DNA from: Nostoc calcicola FACHB-3891
GTDB lineage: Bacteria; Cyanobacteriota; Cyanobacteriia; Cyanobacteriales; Nostocaceae
Reading direction: 5' to 3'
DNA length: 64,000 nucleotides
Assembly: GCF_014697355.1 (NCBI RefSeq)
Contig: NZ_JACJRQ010000014.1
Span: 62,001 to 126,000 of the forward strand
Below are positions 53,801-61,050 of this stretch, piece after piece. Made by a program: the position numbers and the translations under genes. Under the pieces are notes generated by a model, which did no database searches, was not told where the DNA came from, and worked only from the letters and a program-made list of their open reading frames with translations. How positions within the stretch are numbered: the first letter of the stretch is position 1; every line of letters begins with the position of its first letter.

Positions 53801-56317
53801 ATGGCAAAACAGTTAAACCTTCTCTCAACGGGACAGGTCATTACAACAGCCCTGCACACCGAGATGCAACGGTCTTACTTAGAATATGCCATGAGCGTGA
53901 TTGTCGGGCGAGCGCTACCAGACGTGCGTGATGGCTTAAAACCAGTGCATCGCCGCATTCTGTATGCAATGCACGAACTCGGTTTAGTACCAGATAGACC
54001 CTATCGGAAATGTGCCCGTGTAGTGGGTGATGTGCTGGGTAAATACCATCCCCACGGTGACCAATCAGTTTACGATGCCTTAGTCAGGCTGGTGCAGGAC
54101 TTTTCTAGCCGCTATCCTTTACTGGCAGGACATGGTAACTTTGGCAGCGTCGATAATGACCCTCCAGCAGCGATGCGCTACACAGAAACGCGCCTTGCAC
54201 CCATCAGCCATGAGGGAATGCTCACCGAAATTGGTGAAGAAACAGTGGAATTTGTCGGTAATTTCGATAATTCCCAGCAAGAGCCAACGGTACTACCTGC
54301 TCAGTTGCCATTTTTATTGCTCAATGGCTGTTCTGGTATTGCTGTCGGGATGGCGACGAATGTTCCACCGCACAATTTGGGGGAAGTAGTCGATGGATTG
54401 ATTGCCTTAATCGACGCACCAGATTTGTCAGATGAAAAGTTATTCGAGCTAATTCCAGGGCCGGACTTTCCCACTGGTGGAGAAATAATTGGTAAGGCGG
54501 GAATTCGGGAAGCTTACACTACGGGTAAGGGTGGAATTGTGCTGCGGGGACTGGCGATGTTGGAGGAAATTCCAGCAACGAGGGGAAGCAAGCGACGAAC
54601 AGCAATCATTATCACAGAATTGCCCTATCAAGTGAATAAGGCGGGCTGGATTGAAAAAGTAGCGGACTTAGTAAATCAAGGTCGCTTGCAAGGAATTTCC
54701 GATCTCCGGGATGAAAGCGATCGCGAAGGTATGCGGGTGGTTATTGAACTCAAACGCGATACAAATCCCCAAGAAGTTCTGCAAAATTTATATCACCAAA
54801 CTGCTTTACAAACTAACTTTGGGGCAATTCTGTTGGCAATAGTCGATGGACAACCCCGCCAGTTAAGTTTGCGGCAACTTTTGCAGGAGTTTTTGAGTTT
54901 CCGAGAACAAACCCTCAACCGTCGCTACAGTTATGAGTTGGGAAAAGCTCAAAGTCGATTACATTTGGTGGAAGGTTTGCTGAAAGCTTTGTCTAATTTG
55001 GATGAAGTAATCGAAATTTTGCGTCAAGCTGCTGATGGTAGTACCGCAAAAATCAACCTTTGCAGCCGACTGGATTTGAGTGAGATACAAGGAGATGCGA
55101 TTCTGGCGATGCCGTTGCGCCGCCTCACCAGTTTAGAGCAGCAAAACTTACAGCAGGAATTTGAAGAACTCAGCGAGCAAATTGATTTATTACAAAGATT
55201 ACTAAGCGATCGCCACGAATTACTCAAGGCGCTGAAAAAAGACTTGCGATCGCTCAAGCGCAAATACAACGATTCCCGACGGACAAAAATACTAGAGGAA
55301 CAGAGGAGCAGAGGAGCAGAGGAGCAGAGGAGCAGCGGAACACAGGATGATGAAGACAATCCAAAATCCAAAATCCAAAATCCAAAATTAGAAGAACCTG
55401 CACAGGAAGTAATTTTAGAGTTTACCCAACGGGGTTATGTCCGCCGCATTCAGACATCAGGGAAAAAATCGAAAATTGAAAATGGTCTACACGACCATGA
55501 TTTTATTATTCAAACTGTATTGACAGATACAGACAAAGATTTGCTCATCCTCACCAGTGGTGGCAAAGTCTACCCTGTGAAGGTGGGAGAGATTCCCCCA
55601 ACCACTGGACGTTCTCCACGGGGAACACCACTGATTACCACCCTCAGCAATACTGCCCAAGGCGCTCAAGAAGATGTGGTTAGCCGGTTTTTACTCCCGG
55701 AAAATCTGGAAGCTAGCCAAATGGTTCTCTTGACAAAAGAGGGGCGAATTAAGCGTTTGTCTTTGGAAGAATTTACTAATTTAACTCGTCGCGGAATCAC
55801 GATTTTGAAGCTCAAAGATGACGATCGATTGTCATTTACCCAGTTCACTATTCCAGGGGAGCATCTGATTTTAGCTAGTTCTGGTGGGCGAGTATTGCGG
55901 TTCGTGGTTAATGATGAACAACTACCAATCATGGGTCGCACAGCAATGGGTTTACAAGCATTTCGACTCTTGAGAAATCAGCAAATGGTTGGCTGTGTCA
56001 CTGTCGGCAAAGATGACCAGCTATTGCTAGTTACTCAAGAAGGACATGCTAAACGGATGATTGCGAGTCAATTAAGAGCAGCTAATCGAGGCGATTTAGG
56101 CACACAAGCGCTGAAATTTGCCAGCAAAACTGACAACTTAGCTGGTATGGTCAAGGCGATCGCTTCTAGCGAGGTAGCCCTAGTGACAAACAAAGACCGG
56201 GTAGTACGGATACCTGTAGAAACAGTGCCTATTTTAAGCAGAGATGTCAGAGGTGAAAGCATCCTTCAACTCAGCCGGGATGAAAAAATTATCACCGTCG
56301 CCGAAGTCAGAGCTTAA
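53801..56317 (+). CDS. type IIA topoisomerase subunit A (GyrA/ParC family) with repeat-derived insert
   Basis: The 838-residue protein has the N-terminal breakage-reunion domain ([20 protein letters not shown]), catalytic Tyr127 in [12 protein letters not shown], and a C-terminal beta-pinwheel of DNA-wrapping blades. In the quinolone region the motif reads [13 protein letters not shown], so the usual Ser/Thr of GyrA is Gln88. The position of the GyrA box (QRRGGKG) reads [10 protein letters not shown], lacking RRGG, which is closer to topoisomerase IV. Residues about 500-530 ([15 protein letters not shown], then [10 protein letters not shown]) are encoded by STRR-type repeats (55299-55389). 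I call it a GyrA/ParC paralogue. Confidence 0.9.
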   Translation: MAKQLNLLSTGQVITTALHTEMQRSYLEYAMSVIVGRALPDVRDGLKPVHRRILYAMHELGLVPDRPYRKCARVVGDVLGKYHPHGDQSVYDALVRLVQDFSSRYPLLAGHGNFGSVDNDPPAAMRYTETRLAPISHEGMLTEIGEETVEFVGNFDNSQQEPTVLPAQLPFLLLNGCSGIAVGMATNVPPHNLGEVVDGLIALIDAPDLSDEKLFELIPGPDFPTGGEIIGKAGIREAYTTGKGGIVLRGLAMLEEIPATRGSKRRTAIIITELPYQVNKAGWIEKVADLVNQGRLQGISDLRDESDREGMRVVIELKRDTNPQEVLQNLYHQTALQTNFGAILLAIVDGQPRQLSLRQLLQEFLSFREQTLNRRYSYELGKAQSRLHLVEGLLKALSNLDEVIEILRQAADGSTAKINLCSRLDLSEIQGDAILAMPLRRLTSLEQQNLQQEFEELSEQIDLLQRLLSDRHELLKALKKDLRSLKRKYNDSRRTKILEEQRSRGAEEQRSSGTQDDEDNPKSKIQNPKLEEPAQEVILEFTQRGYVRRIQTSGKKSKIENGLHDHDFIIQTVLTDTDKDLLILTSGGKVYPVKVGEIPPTTGRSPRGTPLITTLSNTAQGAQEDVVSRFLLPENLEASQMVLLTKEGRIKRLSLEEFTNLTRRGITILKLKDDDRLSFTQFTIPGEHLILASSGGRVLRFVVNDEQLPIMGRTAMGLQAFRLLRNQQMVGCVTVGKDDQLLLVTQEGHAKRMIASQLRAANRGDLGTQALKFASKTDNLAGMVKAIASSEVALVTNKDRVVRIPVETVPILSRDVRGESILQLSRDEKIITVAEVRA
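55299..55389. repeat. in-frame STRR repeats inside the topoisomerase A gene
   Basis: An AGGAGCAG(AGG) array (55299-55335) and four CCAAAAT units (55358-55389), both normally intergenic repeat types in this genome, lie within the reading frame. They fall between the breakage-reunion and C-terminal domains. They encode a hydrophilic linker and keep the frame. Confidence 0.85.
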
Positions 56318-56335
56318 TTAGGGTGATGTTCAATT

Positions 56336-56416
56336 TGCGGTAAGAGACGCGATAAATCGCCGTATCTACAAAAGATTGATTCTTGTAGAGACGGCGATTT
56401 ATCGCGTCTTTGCGAT
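56336..56416. repeat. palindromic repeat after the topoisomerase gene
   Basis: AGACGCGATAAATCGCCGTA and GTAGAGACGGCGATTTATCG with CGTCTT form a hairpin of about 25 bp. Its position directly after the stop codon suits a terminator, although it lacks a T run. Related GCGATAAATCGCGTC repeats are at 60895-60920. Confidence 0.6.
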
Positions 56417-56563
56417 GTAGATTTTTAATGACCCAACATTTCTTTTACTTCAGTAAATCTACCTGAAGATCGATGTTTTTCCCGATGTGAATAACTACTA
56501 GTATTTATGTCAAGGTATCGCAACAAAAATATAAAAATTGTTGCCTTTATGAAAATATTTGTT

Positions 56564-56590
56564 ATATTAGTTTACGTAAGGCAATAAAGC
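56564..56590 (+). promoter_or_regulatory. conserved ATATTAGTTTACGTAAGGCA element upstream of hli
   Basis: The sequence ATATTAGTTTACGTAAGGCA lies about 35 bp before the hli start. It recurs with one change (ATATTAGTTTACCTAAGGCA) at about 59134-59153, in the long spacer upstream of sigA. Two near-identical 20-mers in leaders suggest a promoter or regulator site, but the factor is unknown. Confidence 0.4.
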
Positions 56591-56617
56591 TTAAAAATAA
56601 AGTTTGGAGTACAAACC

Positions 56618-56803
56618 ATGACAAATGCAACCACAACAAAAGTTACTACTCCCGTAGTTGAAGATCGTAACGCTTGGCGTTGGGGCTTTACTCCACAAGC
56701 AGAAATTTGGAACGGTCGGTTGGCAATGATTGGCTTTTTAGCAGCATTACTAGTTGAAGTTTTTTCTGGCCAAGGTTTTCTACACTTCTGGGGTATCCTC
56801 TAA
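56618..56803 (+). CDS. hli: high-light-inducible chlorophyll-binding protein (HLIP/SCP)
   Basis: The 61-residue protein has the HLIP signature: a [19 protein letters not shown] helix with the chlorophyll-binding E-x-x-N-x-R pattern, then a hydrophobic continuation [20 protein letters not shown]. HLIPs bind chlorophyll and carotenoid in the thylakoid, protect photosystem II assembly intermediates and rise under high light. The gene is monocistronic, with a terminator 120 bp downstream. Confidence 0.94.
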   Translation: MTNATTTKVTTPVVEDRNAWRWGFTPQAEIWNGRLAMIGFLAALLVEVFSGQGFLHFWGIL

Positions 56804-56918
56804 TACCAATTTGGATTTAGGATTAAGAATTTCTTTCTGGGAAAGAGTTCTGTAAATTCATCTGTGCATTTCTTTCTCAAATTGGTATAAATTTTAATAT
56901 CTAAGATGACCCATAAAT

Positions 56919-56962
56919 AAAAAAACCTGGTAGTGAATTAGCACTCCAGGTTTTTTATTTGT
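56919..56962. terminator. intrinsic terminator between hli and sigA
   Basis: AAAAAACCTGGTAGTGAATT then AGCACTCCAGGTTTTTTATT forms a CCTGG-AGTG/CACT-CCAGG stem with A and T runs on both sides. It can serve the plus-strand hli transcript and the minus-strand sigA transcript, which converge here. Confidence 0.85.
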
Positions 56963-57050
56963 TTGTCATCTGTCATTTGTCTTTTGTCATTTGTCCTTTG
57001 CGTTTTGTTTATTCACTAATGACCAATGACTATTGACAAATGACTCTTAA

Positions 57051-58220
57051 TTACCGAATATATTCCTTAAGAACGCTGTTGCGATTTGGATGACGTAACT
57101 TGCGGAGTGCCTTCGCTTCAATTTGGCGAATGCGTTCGCGGGTGACGTTGAAAATCTGCCCAATTTCTTCAAGTGTCTTCATCCGACCATCATCTAAGCC
57201 GTACCGCAGTCTGAGAACATCGCGTTCACGAGGGCTGAGACTGTCGAGAACTTTTTCGAGGTCTTCGCGCAGCAGATTTTTGGAAACTTGGTCTTCTGGC
57301 GTTTCACCATCGGATTCAATAAAATCGCCTAACCGAGAATCTTCTTCTTTCCCAATGGGCGTTTCTAATGAAATAGGTAACTGGGCAGATTTAGCAATAA
57401 ACCGCAATTTCTCAATGGTCATTTCCATCCGAGTAGCGATTTCTTCTTCTGTGGGTTTACGACCCATTTCTTGAGATAACAACTTGGTAGTTTTCTTAAT
57501 TCGAGAAATGGTTTCGTAAAGGTGGACTGGAAGACGAATAGTGCGGGATTGATCGGCGATCGCCCGGGTAATTGCTTGACGAATCCACCATGTAGCGTAG
57601 GTAGAAAACTTATAACCTTTCTCGTGGTCAAACTTTTCAGCAGCGCGAATCAAACCGAGACTGCCTTCCTGAATTAAGTCTTGGAACGACAAACCACGAT
57701 TCATGTACTTCTTAGCAATTGAAACCACAAGACGCAAGTTAGATTGCACCATCTTGTCTTTCGCTCTGCGTCCAACGTGCAGGCGATAACGAAAAGCTGG
57801 TAGTGGTAGTTGCACGGCTTCTGCCCATTCACTATCACGAGGATCGCGATCTAACTGTTCTGAAAGTCTTTCCCGTACCCGCTCTAGTTCCAATAAATCG
57901 GCTATTTTGCGCGCCAATTCGATTTCTTCATCTGCCCGCAACAGACGAATTCTACCAATTTCTTGCAAGTAAAGCCGAATCGAATCTTCAGTGTAGTGCT
58001 TTTTCTTGCTTTGTGTCCGACGACGCGATTTAGCGGCTTTTCCAGACTTTGCGTCGTCCTCATCAGACTGAGGCTCTAAAAACTCATCGTCACCTTCATC
58101 GATGATCAGCAAGTCCTCTTCATCATCAATTAAGAGTTCTTCTAACTCGAGCTCAGGCTGATTCATTATTTCTAGGTCAGGCTGATATATGCTTTCGAGT
58201 ACGTTGTTAGCCTGGTTCAT
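57051..58220 (-). CDS. sigA: principal RNA polymerase sigma factor SigA (RpoD group 1)
   Basis: The 389-residue protein has an acidic N-terminus and then all core sigma-70 regions. Region 1.2/2 covers [20 protein letters not shown] to [20 protein letters not shown], with the RpoD box. Region 3 begins [20 protein letters not shown]. Region 4 is [20 protein letters not shown] and [20 protein letters not shown]. The perfect region 2.4/4.2 sequences and the length mark the vegetative factor of cyanobacteria. GAGGAACGCGGC precedes the ATG. Confidence 0.96.
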   Translation of the reverse strand: MNQANNVLESIYQPDLEIMNQPELELEELLIDDEEDLLIIDEGDDEFLEPQSDEDDAKSGKAAKSRRRTQSKKKHYTEDSIRLYLQEIGRIRLLRADEEIELARKIADLLELERVRERLSEQLDRDPRDSEWAEAVQLPLPAFRYRLHVGRRAKDKMVQSNLRLVVSIAKKYMNRGLSFQDLIQEGSLGLIRAAEKFDHEKGYKFSTYATWWIRQAITRAIADQSRTIRLPVHLYETISRIKKTTKLLSQEMGRKPTEEEIATRMEMTIEKLRFIAKSAQLPISLETPIGKEEDSRLGDFIESDGETPEDQVSKNLLREDLEKVLDSLSPRERDVLRLRYGLDDGRMKTLEEIGQIFNVTRERIRQIEAKALRKLRHPNRNSVLKEYIR

Positions 58221-59784
58221 GCCGCGTTCCTCATGCTCCTTGCAGAATCAATTACTCAAGATGTGTTTAATGCTCTTTTAAACGAGCTAGTTGAAAACCG
58301 AAAATAATCTTTTTGGCAGATTTACCAGAGATATTTTCGGCACTTTTGCACCTTTGTAGGAGGGCTTTTTACTTTAGTTTAAGTCACTACTAAAGTTGAC
58401 TTGTTCACTTTAGTAAATACCTTATGTGTTGCTATCACACATAGTTTTTAAGTGACTGGTCTTAAAAAAAAGACTCACCTTTATCAAAAACTTGCCACTC
58501 GATACAAACAATCAGACTTTTGGCAGATTTTCGTATAAAGACTCTTCCGATTGTAGCCTGTTTCACAGAAATTGCACTCTTTTTGTGTATCGATCGTGAA
58601 TTCATTAAGCAAGTGTTAGCTACTTTTACCAAAAAGACATTAAAAACGGGAATTAAACCCGGAAATATTTTCTAGACTTTTTGGAATTGCATTGGTTCTT
58701 TAGATTGCATTTAAAAGTTAAGTACACTTTGTTTTGCTCAATTTCATGTATTTTACACAACATTAATTACTGAGAAAGAGTGCATTGTTATGTTAACTCA
58801 GGTGAAAAGTCTTAACCTACCTATTTTACATTTCCTTCATAAATCATTGATTCCTTGGATCAAAGTGGGTTTTTCCCGTCAATAAATACAACTAGAGTTG
58901 TGGTGTTTGTCTGAAAGCAGTTAACCTTCTGCGTAATCATTACCTTAACTGAGGAGTTGAGGTTTTGGCAGAATCGACCTGATAGCAGATCGCTTTAGGT
59001 TTAACTAATTCGGTCTTATTCACACGTTAGCGCACTGTGGCGATTTCAGCCCTATGAAACTTGACAAACTCTTCTTATTGTATACAACGATATTTTAATC
59101 AATTCAAAAACGATTTGCCCTGAGAGATCGTTGATATTAGTTTACCTAAGGCACAAGCACATTGGATACATTCGATGCAATGACTGTTCCCAGGGTGCTA
59201 CATGAAGATATTAACAAGTTTTCAGCCAGATGGTATTTGCTTCCACTTAGCATTACCCTAAGCAAAGAAAACTCAAGATTTGCCTGACGACTTGCTTAGG
59301 AAGCTTTTTTAAGTAAGGCTTCTGTAAGTTTAAATACTTTTAGTCCAGTATTTTGTTTTGTTAATTTGTCATCTAATTATGAAAAATCCTCAAGATATTT
59401 ATTAACTGTTGTTTGATAGATGATATTTAGTTATGTTATTCAAGCATAACAAATGTGTTTTTCGCTGGTGGGCGAAATTAATCAGTCAGTCAGTGCAAAA
59501 GAGCGTTAATCGACTATTGACCAACAAAGTTGGTAGTTTTGCTAAGATTTGAACATTGATTTTTTAAATCTTCACAATAAATCAAATTATATGATGATTT
59601 GCTAACTGGAAAATTGAGACTTTTGTGTATTATACGTATTACATATGTAGCGCTTCCAGGTTATGTTGAATAAACCCCGAAATGGCAAAGAGGGCTAGGA
59701 ATTAAGGGCTGTAATACTTTACTCGATTCATTGTCAAATTGCTGTACGCAAGTGGTCAGCCAACCTAGAATTCTCTTTAATTGA
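58221..59784. other. long apparently non-coding region upstream of sigA
   Basis: Within these 1.56 kb I find no persuasive protein gene, tRNA or known RNA. Cyanobacterial sigA genes often have long leaders with several promoters, so part of this is probably the sigA 5' region. A 35-codon plus-strand frame at about 59180-59287 (MTVPRVLHEDINKFSARWYL) follows the conserved ATATTAGTTTACCTAAGGCA element (59134), but nothing else supports it as a gene. Confidence 0.4.
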
Positions 59785-59884
59785 GGGACTTCCAAGGAAA
59801 AAAATATTCCATCGTAGGGGCGCACATCTGTGCGCCCCTACAAATGTACAAATAATTTGGGATAATTTATTCTCTGGAAGTCCC
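59785..59884. mobile_element. MITE family B, copy B3
   Basis: This 100-bp element has ends GGGACTTCCAAGGAAAAAAA and TTTATTCTCTGGAAGTCCC, the central hairpin GTAGGGGCGCACATCTGTGC plus complement, and TGA duplications at 59782-59784 and 59885-59887. It is inserted in the opposite orientation to B1. Confidence 0.8.
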
Positions 59885-59987
59885 TGATTTTTAGCGTCTA
59901 GGCGTAGATTGGGTGTCAACTGGCTTGAGGACAGTAAGCTAAGCCTAGAATTATTTTTTTCTCCAGAGTGACAGAAGCTTGGCTGAA

Positions 59988-60626
59988 CTATCGTGGTGTT
60001 GGGGCAGCGCTTAGACTTGCGGGAAAATTGGGTGGTAGAATTACCCGATCGACTATGTGAACGATGCCATTGCTAGCCGGGATATCGGGCTGAGTCACTT
60101 TAGCGTTATTGACGGTTATGGTTTTAGTCGTAGGGTCAACTGTGATTTTAACGGGAGTACCTTCTACGGTTTTAACTTGTCCAGATGTTAATTCTTGGGA
60201 GGTAATTCGCCCAGGTATAACGTGGTAAGCCAAAAGTCTGACTAATTGTTGCTTGTTAGCGGGCTGTAAGAGTTTATCTAGAGTAGCTTTTGGCAAAGCA
60301 GAGAAAGCCGCGTCAGTGGGTGCAAAAACTGTGTAAGGACCTGGTGCAGTCAATTGTTCATTTAAGCCAGCGGCTCCCACTGCTTTGATGAGAGTTTGAA
60401 ACTGTCCCTGGGCGGCTGCTGACTTTGCCAGTTCTGCTAAATTTTGGGTGGTAGTGGGGGTTGGCGTGATGGGAGGAGGAGTTGTTATGGGGGCTTGGGT
60501 AACAGGAGGGACGGTTGCTACAGGATTTTGTGTGACAGGCTCAGCGCAGGCAGACAGAGCAACCAGGCTACTTATGCCAACAATATAAAAAAATGCTTTT
60601 TTTACTATGTCTTTAGTCGTTTTCAT
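59988..60626 (-). CDS. fasciclin-domain lipoprotein
   Basis: The 212-residue protein has a signal peptide with the lipobox LSAC, then a Pro/Thr-rich linker (PPVTQAPITTPPPITPTPTT). One fasciclin (FAS1) domain covers about residues 62-205: FQTLIKAVGAAGLNEQL, GPYTVFAPTDAAFSALP, LLAYHVIPGRI and NGIVHIVDRVILPP. FAS1 proteins mediate cell-surface adhesion. Those of cyanobacteria are often exported and linked to envelope or biofilm functions. The gene is monocistronic. Confidence 0.93.
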   Translation of the reverse strand: MKTTKDIVKKAFFYIVGISSLVALSACAEPVTQNPVATVPPVTQAPITTPPPITPTPTTTQNLAELAKSAAAQGQFQTLIKAVGAAGLNEQLTAPGPYTVFAPTDAAFSALPKATLDKLLQPANKQQLVRLLAYHVIPGRITSQELTSGQVKTVEGTPVKITVDPTTKTITVNNAKVTQPDIPASNGIVHIVDRVILPPNFPASLSAAPTPR

Positions 60627-61050
60627 AATTTTGTCTAGAATCCAATTAAATAGGTAATTATTGATAATAATTAATTAATTTATGAATATAGTCACTTATC
60701 TAATGACATAGTTTGTAGTCATAAAAAAATCAACACAAAAGATTGAATATTTTTTTAATTTGTCATCAGCCAAAAGAGGTAGTTTTTCCTGATTTGTCAT
60801 AGTGCTTTTCATTTAAATGAAATGTGTGGCAGCACAGCCACAGTAATCCAGAATTATTCGTGAGAAAATACGTAAACTTTGAAGACGCGATAAGAAAACG
60901 CGATAAATCGCGTCTCTACATGAGGGTTTTGGGTTGATCTGAACTGTGTTGGGGTATTGATGGAAATATAAAAAAGTAATGGGTAATAGATTTTTACCCA
61001 TTACCCATTACCAGAGTCACAAATTATGAGAGTGGTGAGAAAAAATTGAA
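60627..61050. other. spacer upstream of the fasciclin gene
   Basis: The spacer contains a GCGATAAGAAAACGCGATAA repeat with ATCGCGTCTCTAC (60894-60922) and an ACCCATTACCCATTACC tandem near 60995-61012, close to the gyrB stop. I see no gene. Confidence 0.45.

Noticed and set aside
59180-59287. 35-codon frame MTVPRVLHEDINKFSARWYL upstream of sigA
   Set aside because: Too short, without a clear ribosome site or known family. Kept only as a remark in the spacer entry.
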